Numbered from the stretch's first letter, positions 25,812 to 37,856 are shown. The stretch: DNA of 64,000 nt from Bursaphelenchus xylophilus (GCA_904066235.2 CAJFCV020000006.1:6262001-6326000); one strand, 5' to 3'. Notes: a model not told the origin generated them from the sequence alone. Made by a program: numbers and translations.

Positions 25812-26028
25812 TTTTGAACTAAGCGTGGAAGAAACATATGACCCGAAAATGAGTCAAGTCTTATTTTAATTTTCCTATTGCGTCAGTCAAGGAAATCTCG
25901 AATCGTTTTGGAATCCCGAACTCCATACAGGCGGATACAAAACGCTGTTTGGTTTAGTTGGAAATTATTGTGTGCGCCTTTACTTGGTTCGGCGTGCAAC
26001 GCTAATATCAAGGAGAATATTTCGAGAA

Positions 26029-28486
26029 ATGACAGCGGTTGCAGGAAACGAAAGCGTGGACACTACCGGGGAGCCATCGCTTGTGAAGAAAGTTGCAGCT
26101 ATGGTAAGTTGCGTTGTGTTTTTTTAGGATTTACGCATTTAGAAAATATCGAGATGTCCGGAAGAGAAAAAAGATTGGCCGCCATTCATTCAAGAGAGAA
26201 TCGAGTTCTTCGATAAATTAATGGAGGAACATAAAGCAGAAATAGCCAAGAAACCGCGAAATCCTATTAAGATTACTCTTCCTGACGGGAAAGTGGTTGA
26301 AGGAACTTCCTGGGAGACCACTCCCTTCTCGATTGCGTCCGGAATAGCCAAAAGCTTGGCCGAGGCTGTTGTTATTGCAAAAGTCAATGGAGAGGTGAGC
26401 AGGAAGAGTCTTAATAATATTTGGTTACCTCTATTGTTTTTTATTATGGTTTGTTATAGCTTTGGGACCTGGATCGTCCTTTCGAGAGCGATGCTACCTT
26501 GAGTCTTCTGAAATTTGACGACGATGAAGCCAAACAGGTTTTCTGGCACAGTTCGGCTCATATCTTAGGTGAAGCTTGTGAGAGATATTGTGGTGGGCAT
26601 CTTTGTTACGGTCCCCCGATTTCTGAGGGCTTTTATTATGATATGTATTTGGAGAATCAGGTCATTTCTCAAGCCGACTTCCCCAAGTTGGACAAGGTGG
26701 CTCAATGTGCGGTGAAGGATAAACAACCATTTGAAAGACTCGAGGTGAAGAAAGAAGACTTACTGAAGATGTTTTCTTACAATAAATTCAAGGTCCGCAT
26801 CTTGAACGAGAAGGTGAATACACCCACCACAACTGTTTATCGATGCGGCCCTTTGATCGATTTGTGCCGAGGACCTCATGTCAGAAACACGGGAAAGATT
26901 AAGGTAATATTAGTTATGTTAGGTTTGATTTTCGTTGTTTTAGGCCATGAAAGTCATCAAGTCTTCGGCTTCCTATTGGGAAGGGAATGCTGAGAAAGAG
27001 CATTTGCAGAGAGTCTACGGAATTTCTTTCCCAGATGCTAAGCAGTTAAAAGAGTGGGAGAAATTCCAGGCTGAAGCTGCTGAAAGAGATCACAGGAAGA
27101 TCGGAAAGGACCAAAATCTGTTTTACTTCCATCCGATGAGCCCTGGTTGTGCTTTTTGGCTTCCAAAGGGTACTCTCATATACAACAAGCTCTGCGATCT
27201 CATAAAAGGAGAGTACAGAAAACGTGGCTTTCAAGAGGTGATCACGCCGAATATCTTTAATGCTAAATTATGGGAACAATCGGGTCATTGGCAACACTAT
27301 GCGGAGAATATGTTCAGGTACATTGAATTTTCTTCTTAAAATTCGTTGATTTAGTTTTGAAGTGGAAAAGGAACAGTTTGCGTTGAAGCCGATGAATTGT
27401 CCAGGGCATTGTTTGATGTTTGACAGTCTTCATCACACATACAACCAGCTTCCCTTGAGATATGCTGACTTCGGCGTTCTCCATAGGTATGCCCTTCATT
27501 CCTTAAGCGACAGTATATGGATGTGCATAATTACATCATGAAATTTTTCAGGAATGAATATTCAGGAGCTCTTACCGGTCTGACGAGAGTTCGTCGTTTC
27601 CAACAAGACGATGCTCATATTTTCTGCCGAAAAGATCAGATTGTGCAAGAAATCGACGGTTGCATTCAGTTCTTGAAGAGGATCTACGTCGACATCTTTG
27701 GATTTACCTTCAAGTTGAACCTCTCCACAAGGCCCGAGAAAGATTATCTGGGCGATCTAGAGACGTGGAATAACGCTGAAGATCAACTCAGAAAAGCATT
27801 GGATAATTCAGGGTATCCGTGGGTCTTGAACCCTGGAGACGGCGCCTTCTACGGTCCAAAGATTGACATCACTATTCAAGATGCCCTCAGAAGATCGCGG
27901 CAATGTGCTACGATCCAGCTCGATTTCCAGTTGCCGGAAAGATTCAACCTTCATTACTTTACGTAAGAATATTTTATTCGATTAATTTTTTAGTGACAAG
28001 GGAGAGAAAGAACGCCCTGTTATCATTCATCGTGCTGTCCTTGGGTCGGTTGAGAGGATGACGGCCATTCTCATTGAGAGCTTCGGAGGAAAATGGCCTT
28101 TCTGGTTGTCCCCTCAACAAGCCAAGGTGATTACGGTGCACAAAAATCTGAATGAATATGCGGAAAAAGTACGCGATCAACTGTATTCCGAAGGATTCGA
28201 GGTTGACTTTGATCCCGAATGCCCAGACACGTTCAACAAACAAGTCAGAACGGCTGAATTGGCGCATTACAATTTCATTTTGGTGATCGGAAACCAAGAA
28301 GCTGGAAATGGAACGGTCAACGTCCGCACAAGAGGAGGAGCGGTAAGTTAATTTCGTGAAACACATTATTCTTTGCTACAGAAGCACGGGGAAGTCGCTA
28401 TCCCTGAACTCATCAAGAAATTCCACCGATTCACGAGAGACTTCTCCAGGGACGCTGAAAGTGCTGAGGAATTCAATAAGGAATAA
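26029..28486 (+). CDS. tars-1: Threonyl-tRNA synthetase
   Basis: Eight exons: 26029-26103, 26143-26394, 26460-26903, 26944-27317, 27355-27486, 27552-27962, 27994-28342, 28382-28486; 713 residues, the eukaryotic cytosolic size. Charges tRNA-Thr. TGS domain about 55-110 ([14 protein letters not shown]), second N-terminal editing domain with [10 protein letters not shown] and [10 protein letters not shown], class II core with motif 2 ([14 protein letters not shown]) and motif 3 ([14 protein letters not shown]), then the anticodon-binding domain ([26 protein letters not shown]). The ATG at 26029 gives a normal cytosolic start. The frame stays open upstream to 25870 with an Arg-rich stretch that could be a mitochondrial presequence (see findings); an acceptor (gcgtcag) ends at 25886. 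Confidence 0.96.
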
Positions 28487-28589
28487 CATGAAAATAATGT
28501 GCGAGCTTTGTTCCTTGTTTACCGTGCAGTAAATTTGTTATATACTACAAACGATGTTATTTGTAATCTCGTAATGGTTGCTTTTGATC

Positions 28590-31505
28590 CTACTTGATAA
28601 GATCGAGCAAACCTCCTCCGACTTGAACTCTTTTCTGTGGTTTCCCATTCAAAAGGTCTTCACTGATGGATCCCACGGGACCGGCAGCTTCAGATGAGAT
28701 TGAATATTCGTCATCGATGGTAGTCATCGAGTTCACGTATTTTAGAGTCGCGTCGGAAATTTCGCTTTGATCTTCCGCTGGCTTTTCTTTCAAAGCTTTC
28801 TGAATCAAGAAATATAAGACGATTACTGATCTTACATCGACCACTTCCTCTGACACCGTCTGCGTCTTCTTCGACACCATCTTTGGAGTTTTCTCATTCT
28901 CTTCCAGCCATTCTTTAACTCTCTGACTTTTGTTAACCTCCGTTTTCGGAGGTTGCGGATTCTCTCGTTTTCGGTATCCCAATGTAGAAGCCACTACTGT
29001 GAAGCGAGTGTCGGTACCAGCAGAGCTTCGTTCGGTCGCCATTGAAGTTTTGGACGATTCTAAAAATTTTTGCATATCTCTTTGTTCAAATATCTTTCAA
29101 TCGCCTACGACTTTTGGCACGAAACGTTAAAAATTATGTATTTTTTGGTAATTCTGGGCCATCTTGTTGCCTCAGCCGCTAAGAGAAAAATTTAAAACGC
29201 GTTTTACTAATACAAACCGTAGATTGGCCCGGACATTGTTGAGTCGATGTCGCAGAATTAAACCAAAAGTGGTCAACCGGATCACCAATCTGTATGGAGC
29301 AATCGCTTGATTTTTTCGCTTGATTTTTTTGTCCATAGTCGTTATATGGAGGATTACTGTAACTTTCTTTCTGAGAATTACTTGTCTTTTCGGCAAGCCA
29401 TATTTTAGTCGAATCGATCCACCGCTGAGGTTCGGACGGGGTATATACTGGTATATAAGAGTGGTGCTTTATATTATTCCAAAAAGTTTCAAACTTACTT
29501 CATTTTTGGCCTACATGAAAATTTTCGTTTTTTTCAACCTAGGCCAAAAAATTATTTTTTTTGGCATAGGTGGTTTTTTTTCATGTATCAGTCTGTCGGG
29601 AAAATAACGGTGGATCGTCGCGCCTCGGAATCGCCCATCATCGCTTTGCGACGGCGGCCACAGCTGGAGATTTGGTGCGCGATTGCGGTGAGGCGAGTCG
29701 TTTTGATGCGACGACCCGCCGTTATTTTCCCGACAGACTGATATGCCAAAAAAAATTTTTTTTCGCCCACATGAAATTTTTTCACGTAGGCAGACGACAT
29801 TTTGAAGTAGGCCACAAAATTTCATGTAGGCCAAAAATGAAGTAAGTTTGAAACTTTTTGGAATAATATAAAGCACCACTCTTATATATTGAAAGTCAGA
29901 AATTTTTACAAAGAGAGAAATTGCGCAACGTTGTGTAAAATTGCGCAAGTACTAGTTTTGTTTGTTGTAGTGGGGAAAATAAAGAATATAACTCCAAGCG
30001 TGATCCGACTTCATGTTGGTACTGTATTTTATAAATACCTGAACATACCAGAATTTCTCGAACCCTATACACCACTTCATATTTTCGAACACGTAGAACA
30101 TTTTTGTAGTTACAGTAGCTGCCAAAAAACTGTAAACTTTTTTATTTTTTGTGTAACTATGCTCGACGTGGACGAATTTAAACGGAACAAATACCAGTCT
30201 GTAGAGAATTATTGCTGTTATCTAATGGTGTAGCGATTGGAGCGATTTTACATCTTAGTGTGTAACAACTGTCGATGTAAAATTTTTGGAAGGACAAAAA
30301 AAAACCAATTTTCCCAAACGTCATGCTTTGGGGTATCGAAATTGGGACCACCAAAAGGCCTATTAAATTAATTTTCTTGACTCCCTTTGATGATGAATAA
30401 TGCGCAGTGGGACTTTATTTAAAAATCAGAATATATAAGCCCATGATTTGCCGCGAAGTATGCAAGCAGTAAATTTTTTTGGAAAAATGTAGTTTTTTGT
30501 CCTTCCAAAATATCGACAATTGGTACACAGTACGATGAAATAAAAAAATAAAATCCCTCCAATCGCTACACCATTAGATAACAGCAATAACTCTCTACAG
30601 AATGGTATTTGTTGCGTTTAAATCCGTTCACGTTGAGCAGAGTCAAAAAAAAAAAAATAAAAAATTGAGTTTTTTGGCAGCTACTGTATGACCAAAAAAT
30701 CAAAATTGCATCTAAGCGATGTTTCACCTGCGGTAACATAACATTTTGGGCATAAAATAGATTACTGTAACCAGGGTTACTGTAACCCTTAAAACAAACT
30801 TCAACCTCCATCTAATAAATCATAGAAATTTCAAAAAAATGAAATATATGACTTTTGTGAAACAGATATTCAAGATCTCATGTACAAAGTCATCTGGGCT
30901 CCGAAAAAATCTGGCATGCTTGAGCTTTTTCCCTCTGAAACTCGCTGGATCTTCCGAAAAAGGGACAAGAGTTTATCGGAAGCTTTCAAGATCAGCGTCA
31001 AGCCAAAAAATCCAAGAATGCCGGATTTTTTGGGTCCAGATGATCTAAAAGTGTAGTAGAACGCGTTGTAAACTACGATTTTTGAGTATTGTCCACGGTT
31101 GCTTCAGACACTCAGAAATAGTATTTTAAAAGTACATATTATGTATATAGCTGTGCTGACGGAGCCGGTGAAGCACTTACTTTTATCAGTCACGGCCGAG
31201 TTCAACTCGACTTGATCAAGTTGAAATTCCACAATGGGAGGTCTGAAATAAAGCACAAATAATGGTTATTCAGCAACTGCATGCCTGTATATCACCATCG
31301 AATGTCTAATGGCTTCCGCATTGGCAAAGTCCACTTTGATCTTAAGCCTGGCTGAGGCTTGGCTGGCCCTCAAATAAATTCTCACGGCCTGGCTAACTGA
31401 TCTTCTGACTTTTTTCTCATCCTCTGCAGAAAACTGTCTATCATACTCACTGTAAACTCCTGAAAGTCCAGATTCGCCGCTGCAGAGTGAAGAATTATTC
31501 GACAT
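28590..31505 (-). CDS. Uncharacterised 238-residue protein with a transposon-filled intron
   Basis: Exons: 31505-31285, 31242-31181, 29059-28836, 28799-28590; phases agree. Residues 20-75 are charged and probably helical (EDEKKVRRSVSQAVRIYLRA), followed by PPIVEFQLDQVELNSA, a Lys/Glu/Ser-rich low-complexity middle, and a tail ending VQVGGGLLDLIK. No signal peptide or membrane segment. I do not recognise the family. The first intron needs a GC donor (TACAG then gcatgc), the only phase-consistent junction I found, so that junction is less certain. Intron 2 is 2121 bp, against about 40-50 bp for the other two, because it holds two foldback elements. An independent start at ATG 29042 would give a shorter protein. 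Confidence 0.6.
29452..29888. mobile_element. Foldback element in the unknown gene's long intron
   Basis: TATAAGAGTGGTGCTTTATA at the left end is mirrored at the right end (29869-29888). Arms are about 120 bp (ttccaaaaagtttcaaactt and its complement) and give the same short frame on both strands. No transposase frame. Confidence 0.8.
30113..30686. mobile_element. TA-flanked foldback element
   Basis: It starts CAGTAGCTGCCAAAAAACT and ends with the complement AGTTTTTTGGCAGCTACTG; TA lies outside both ends (30111-30112, 30687-30688). Arms of about 130 bp include gtagagaattattgctgtta and its inverted copy, with some divergence. Non-autonomous, Tc1/mariner-type by its TA flanks. Confidence 0.8.
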
Positions 31506-31610
31506 GCCGAGAAGTGTTGGACTACCAAATCGTGATTGAGTCAACAAAAAAATGAAAATTAATTAATCTAAGATCTGAATCAATTTACAAAATCATTTTA
31601 TTTGCTTGCT

Positions 31611-33410
31611 ATGAGTGGACCGGTTATAAGGCCAACTCTTGGAGCTTCCCAGAGACAGGATAGAAGTCCACTGGTTAATCCACCTAATCCAGTCCTGTCT
31701 AGCGTGTTCACAGCAAACTTTTATCACTCAGATCAAGAAGATAGGATGGGAGGTGGAGGGAGTCGGAACAGGTCTTCATCTGGCCACAGGTATCAATTAT
31801 CTTGTTCATTACTGTAATTGCTAATGACTTCTAGTGAGCCGGAGTATGATGGAGACCGATCTAGCGACAGCCGAAGCTCTTCACAATCAGAAAACAGCAA
31901 TAGAAGTTTGGAAAGGCGAGGCTTCGAGAATCTCGGGAATACCTGTTTCCTAAGCGCTCTGCTTGAGGCGCTTTCCTCTTTGCCGGAGTTCGTGAAGTGC
32001 TTGGATAAAGTAACCGATGAGATGCCGAGACATCATCAAGCTGAATATGTGGAAGATGTAGGTTACTCAATTCCGCTAGTAATCCATTTTCAGAAAACGT
32101 ATTTTCAATTCTCCCTTCTTTATGAGTTAAGTCGTATGTTATGTGCAATCAGAAAAAGTGATGTTGCCCCATCTGCAAAAAAGTTTTACAAATATGTCGG
32201 GAAACTGGAACCATCTCTGGCCGGAAGACAACAACAGGACGCCCATGAATTGTATTTGATGATAATGGATGCATTCGAATGCATTTGCAAAGTATTGGAT
32301 GAGGATGCCAAAAAGATTGGAAGGCAATCGACTGAAATAGAATTTTATCCTATTTTCAGATTCGCAAATCCACGTTTCGAATCGAATTGCTTTTACTTTT
32401 GGACTCAGCGAAGAATCAAGTGTTCTGAGTGTTCGAATGAAAGTTGTTCAAAGGAACCGTCAGTGAATGTGAGTGTGGATCTTCCCGAAGATGATGAGAT
32501 TGATTGGAATCCCTGGAAGGCATGGGGCCGCAAGTTTGAATTTACTGGAAACAACAAGTACAAATGTGATAAGTGTAACAAGAAAGTTGACGCAACACAA
32601 TTTACTGATCTCCTGAAACCTCCTCCAGTACTTGTTGTCCATTACCATGTTTTTCAAAGTGAGTAGTACTACTGATTAGTATGTCTTCAGTGGTCGACGT
32701 CGATGGAAACGTCCATCTCCAGAAGCGCTCAAAAGTTCCTTTCCCACCAGAGTCCATTCATTTGTCCGATTTCAACGTTGTTCCGGCTTCTCAAACAGAT
32801 TTGAGGGATTACGTTCTCTGTTCCATGGTCATTCATATTGGCTCTAATATGCATTGTGGCCACTATGTTGCGGCAAAAAGAATTCAATCAGATGATTGGG
32901 TTGTATACGATGACGATGTTACTTTCGAGAGGAAAACTGTTGATCTAATGTAGGTTTATGCAATATATTATAGCTTTTTAGGTCAACCTCGAGTCGCCAT
33001 ACCCCTTATTTGATGTTTTATCGACGTAAAAATTATCGACCAAGGCAAAGAAATGCGGCTGGAGAGGATACTGTAGTCAGAAAAAACTGGAAAGAAAATA
33101 AAATGGACGAAGAAAAACATATATCTACGATTGGAACAGACGTCTCGGGCATGGATGATGGGCGACAGAAAAGTGAGAAACGGAAAATACCAACGAGAGA
33201 AGAACTAGGTAAGCCACTTTAATATCCAACGAAAACATAAATTTATTTTAATTTTTAGAAAGCTTAACCGGTAGATGGCAAAAGATGGCAACTTATTACC
33301 TCCAGGAATGGTTCAACTTTATCTTCAGCCTCAAGGCATCAAAATCCTTAGGATTTCTGAAGAAAGATGACCAGGATGGCCCCTTCAACGGCTTCGATGA
33401 CATCATTTGA
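31611..33410 (+). CDS. Ubiquitin-specific protease (USP family)
   Basis: Six exons: 31611-31789, 31835-32057, 32094-32658, 32691-32949, 32982-33208, 33259-33410; 534 residues. Cys box FENLGNTCFLSALLEAL with nucleophile Cys97; QQQDAHELYLMIMDAF box; two CxxC pairs for the structural zinc (CSECS, CDKCNKK); His box MHCGHYVAAK with His380, followed by WVVYDDDV carrying the third catalytic position. An active deubiquitinase is expected. About 85 N-terminal residues are Ser/Arg-rich and the tail after the catalytic domain is basic, ending FNGFDDII. The subfamily is unclear. AATAAA signals occur near 33530. Confidence 0.92.
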
Positions 33411-34416
33411 AACACTCCACGGACCCCCTCTTCTCTTTGTTTTTGTGGAATGAACTCGTTTCTAGTAAAGGATTTTTTATCTGCATTGCATTATTTAATT
33501 TACCTCGAACTTGTAACAACACTTTTTGAAAAATAAAATATGAAATGTTATCAAATATTACAGTAATTTGGATACTTCATGCAAATCTGCAATTTTGAAA
33601 AATGAGGAGACCCACAAACTTTGGTCGTATGAATTATGCAGATGAGACCCCAATTAATATTAAACATGAGAGCAAATTACCCGGATCCAGGTCATCTAGG
33701 CCCAAAAGTGCGACATGTCACTAAACTCTCCTTAATTTCCCTGGATTAGATGGAAATTCAAATTAATTAACCGCTTCCGCCCGTGTTTGACCAACACTTC
33801 TCTATGTTTTTGTGTTCTGGCGGCAGTAGATGAGCATTTTAAAGCACAAGTTGTATGTTCAGTTCAGTTTTCTTTTCCTGGATTTATTCCGAGAAGTCAA
33901 TGTGTTGAGTATTATGCCTTTAAGGCTTCTTTCCGTTCTATATTTCGTATTCCTTCAAAGTTCCTTTTGCGTATTAATATGAAAAGAAATGGAGGCATAG
34001 CCTGATGTGATGACTTCAAGCATGCAATTAACAACCTATCTTTTTTATTGTCCTCTATGTTCCAACCAAGTCTCACCCTCACCTTCATCTTGTCCTCATC
34101 TTTTTCTGTCCTCTTCTTTTCTCCAATTTCCATGTTCTAACACTTAATTAAGGACGTTCTTTTGAGGCTTGGTATTCGTATCTTTGTGCTTGTTTGTCGT
34201 CCAACTTATTTTATGTCAAGAGTTTTGGGTGTTTACAGGGAGAGCACGTTGTGGTTGAACCTGTCAATCTTTGACCAGCGTCCCTTTTTGCCATTCTCCT
34301 ACCATATTCCTAATATTTTATGGTCCTAATCCCTTCGAATTGCGGCCGTCCAATTGGCTGTGTTAAAACTTTCAACTTCATACCTCCCTTATTCGGTCCA
34401 GCTTTTGTTTTTAGCC
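33411..34416. other. Intergenic region between USP and GPCR genes
   Basis: About 1 kb without a supported gene. It holds the USP 3' UTR, AT-rich sequence and pyrimidine-rich tracts near 34040-34130. A splice acceptor (tttttag) ends at 34414, two bases before the GPCR ATG. Confidence 0.4.
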
Positions 34417-35853
34417 ATGGTGGAGAATTCGTCGTGGGTGCAACATTTATGGAATTACTTCTTTGGCTCTGTGTTTTGTATGTTTCCGATGGCGGGCATC
34501 GGTCTTAACGTCTATGTGCTGGTCAAGTTAAAAAAGATTGCACGGTGCGAAGGTTTTAGTAGTTTAAAATAGTCATTTATAGATTCTTTCTGATTAAGTC
34601 CAATTTATTGAAAAGGATCTAAACTACTTCCGATTATTACGTAATTACCGTATGAATAATTATAGTATGAATTCGTTTCGATTCGAGACCTCCTCAGCCT
34701 TGCCATTATGTGCCATGTCAATTTGTGATTCGATCTGTTTGTTGGCTCTGTTCTCCCAGGCCATGTTCCATGTTGGAATCCGAGCATTGGCCCGAGAGCA
34801 TTCAAGCCTGGGGGCATCTTTATTCTGCAAAGTAAGTCATCTCTCTAAAATCAAATAAAAAAATAAATTGTTATAAGGAAACGGTTTCTTTTTATCAAAA
34901 ATTAAATTGTGAAATCAAATATTCGTACATGTAACGGATGAGTTCTTTAGGTGGACATGTATCTTCTCCACACGACGTCATCCTTCTCAGTCTGGTGCTG
35001 GCTGATCCTCTCAGTTCTCAGGTATACAGCAGTCTTTCATCCTTTTAAATATCGTACCATCTGGAGACAACCAAGAGATGCTTTGGCAATCACAGCCATC
35101 GTGATTTCTCTCTATGAGACTTGGATATTGTACACAGTCGAGTATCAGGAGAAGACTCAAAGTTGCAGTGAGGAGAAACAAACAAGTGCTACTCAGGTGG
35201 AAATTATATCCAAATTTTATTTGGTCTTTTGCAGACTGCCCACATGATGGACATCTTTCTGTCTTATGTCATCCCCGCATTTATTCGAATAGTCTTCGAT
35301 GGGATCGTTCTTTGCCATTGCTATCGTCCCGATATGGTTGAGGTTCCTATCCTTCAACGTCGGTGTGGAATATCTGCACCCTCTGGTATTCCACCTGCCC
35401 CTACTGACCCAAATCAACCAGTGAATATGAATCTGGCACTTAGCTTGTCCAAACAAAACTCTTACAAAAACCAATCACAACCAGTACAAAAGAAGGCGTC
35501 CATGATCAAGAGGTCGTTAATAATATCAGTTGTCAACTTATGTTGTAATCTTCCTTCTCATATCCTCAGAGGAATGCTCACCGTCGACGAGTCGCATAAA
35601 ACAATTCCAGAGCGATGGATGATGCTTCTCGAAGGTAAATAAATACATCCAACAGAACATAATCGTATTTTCAGGAGTCAGTCAATTACTGTATTTCGGG
35701 CAGTTCACTTGTAATGCCTTTTATTTGAGTACTACAATATACGAGACATCAACAGTGCCGACCAGACCGTGTCATGTATTGACAAAACAACAATCAAATT
35801 CTTCGACAATCACTTCATCGACGAAAAACAACTTCTTTGCCGAATATGTTTAA
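34417..35853 (+). CDS. Rhodopsin-like (class A) G-protein-coupled receptor
   Basis: Five exons: 34417-34544, 34666-34831, 34951-35196, 35235-35634, 35675-35853; 372 residues with hydrophobic segments for seven helices. TM1 WNYFFGSVFCMFPMAGIGLN; TM2 LCAMSICDSICLLALF with the conserved Asp; TM3 starts after the disulphide Cys (LFCK) and ends SVLRYTAVFHP, so the DRY motif is LRY (121-123). The intracellular loop before TM6 is long. TM7 (LLYFGQFTCNAFYLS) has CNAFY in place of NPxxY. The pattern resembles nematode peptide receptors of the AEX-2-like group; the ligand is unknown. A large palindromic element starts 12 bp after the stop codon. Confidence 0.85.
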
Positions 35854-36304
35854 GTGTAAACACTACAGGGTGTTTCAAGAAAATTGGAACAAACAATTTG
35901 CTTATATCTTTGTGTTCTTTGTAGCTTTCAACGAATTTCTTTTTGTTTCTAAAAATTGACGTCGTGCGTTTTTAGAATCTCTAAAAAAAATTTTTTTTTT
36001 CGTCGGTGGAGGGCCCACTTCTCGGCGGAGAAAATTAGGGCCTTTTTTAAAAATCACATCGTATTACGGGCGGAAACGCCGTTGCAGTGGCTGAAATCAA
36101 GTTTACGTTACACCTCCGTGGATTTTACGGTGTGCTTTTTTGCGTTTTCGATTTTACGCGCATCCGCGGAGGCGCGGCGGAGACCTCAGATTTTGGCGGA
36201 CTTTGTTTTGAGCCTTCGGCTTTTGCAATTCACGTTGAAAAAGAGGTTGGGGCGATTTTTTGTTTTCGTCGGATGCACAGATGGCAAAAATTTCGTACTT
36301 TCTT

Positions 36305-36500
36305 TCCCAGGCGGAGGATTCGGCGGAGGCTTTATCAAAGGGTCAAAGCAGTCTTAGGAGTCCGGGAAAAATCTCAGCTACAAGAATCTATCAGAGCAAC
36401 ATTATCTTTCAAAGATTTTTGATTTTTTTGGTCCGGCGGACAAATCGGCGGAGTTTTGTTTTGACCCTTCGATAAAGCCTCCGCCGAATCCTCCGGCACC
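36305..36500. repeat. Hairpin-forming insertion in the left arm
   Basis: GGCGGAGGCTTTATCAAAGG with GGTCAAA is mirrored by TTTGACCC with CGATAAAGCCTCCGCC, and the pairing extends into ggaggattc and gaatcctcc. The right arm of the large element lacks this block, so it was gained by the left arm (or lost from the right). Confidence 0.65.
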
Positions 36501-36701
36501 ACGACATTTCCGGAATTTGGACACTTCCGGAATGGGGGAATAGTGACACTTCCGGAATGGCGGAATAGTGACACTTCCGGAACCGGGGAAAAATCAAATA
36601 TGAGGCGTAGACCTGCCATCTGAACCATGTGATTGGATTTATTGTTATCAATCTCAAAAATTTTGTTATTTTTTTTCTGATTGTTACTTTTTTCTTAAGT
36701 A

Positions 36702-37557
36702 CAGGGTGGGGCATCTTTGTGGCCCGATTTGAATTGACTATAACTTCTTCAGTTTTTGGCCAAATCTTAAAATTCTTTTTTTCCCTGAATCGTCAGCCAA
36801 CCCCATTTTGTTTGATACCAAATATGTTATACATAGGTGAGTGTCATCTACAGTTATTGGATTTATTCTTGAAGTTCATTTTTTTGGTCGTTTTTTCGGC
36901 CTTTCCCGGTGTGTCCGAAAATGGAGTCCGGTGTGGAAGAAAAGGCTTGGTCTGTGGTTTGGTATAGAAAGTACGGTTCGGCGTTAAATTTTCAAATGGG
37001 GATACCGCATGAAATACGGACGTAATGCCTAACCTCCAGATCGCAAGACAATTCGACGTTCGTGGAATAAGTTTCTTGAGACTGGCAGCGTTAACAGGAA
37101 ACAAAAAAAGCAGGAAAGATGGGTATGAACGGAATTGAAAATTGAAGAAGTTTTGTCAAAATTCCGAGAAAGTCCGCATATGAGTACACGAAGTTTGGCC
37201 AGAACCGAGGGAATGCCTTCACATTCGAAGAACTCTGGAGGTTGATCTTCACTTTTTGTTCTTATTCTCATCGTCGATTTTCGGGAGGGTAAATTCCACC
37301 GTATTTTTCTTCCGGACCGTACTCCATTTCTGGACACACCGGGAAAGACCGAAAAAACAACCGAAAAACGACCGAAAAAATGAACTCCAAGAATAAATCC
37401 AATAACTGTAGATATACACTTACTATGTATAACATATTTGGTATCAAACAAAATGGGGTTGGCTGACGATTCAGGGAAAAAAAGAATTTTAAAATTTGGC
37501 CAAAAACTAAAGAAGTTATAGCCAATTCAAATCGGGCCACAAAGATGCCCCACCCTG
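36702..37557. mobile_element. TA-flanked 856-bp foldback element nested in the left arm
   Basis: The left end CAGGGTGGGGCATCTTTGTG and its inverted copy at the right end are each flanked by TA (36700-36701, 37558-37559). Removing it restores cttaag-ta-gtagtg, the sequence of the uninterrupted right arm, so TA is the target duplication. Arms are about 250 bp, slightly diverged. A degenerate relative sits in the MFS transporter intron near 53385-53935. Confidence 0.85.
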
Positions 37558-37856
37558 TAGTAGTGTTAAAAAGTAATTTTTTGAAATTTTTCTAAAAATA
37601 CTCGATTTAGGGGTTTTCGAGGTTGCTGATTTCAAATATCGGGTTCATTTTTTCTGATTGTTACTTTTTTCTTAAGTAGTAGTGTTAAAAAGTAATTTTT
37701 CGAATTTTTTCTAAAAATACTCGATTTAGGGGGAATCAAGGGTGCTGAGTTCGAAAATGATATTCAATTTTTCTGATTTTGACTTTTTTTTCTTAAGTAG
37801 TAATGTTAAAAAGTAATTTTTGGAATTTTTTCTAAAAATACTCGATTTAGGGGTTT
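37558..37856 (+). repeat. About 120-bp tandem repeat, left arm
   Basis: Two and a half units, each with gtagta-tgttaaaaagtaatt, ctaaaaatactcgatttagg, then ttctgatt and acttttttcttaag. A partial further unit lies at 36650-36700 before the nested element. The mirrored copy is at 41576-41860. Confidence 0.75.

Noticed and set aside
30005..30811. Pair of similar frames on opposite strands around 30.1-30.8 kb
   Set aside because: Products of the inverted arms of the foldback element 30113-30686.
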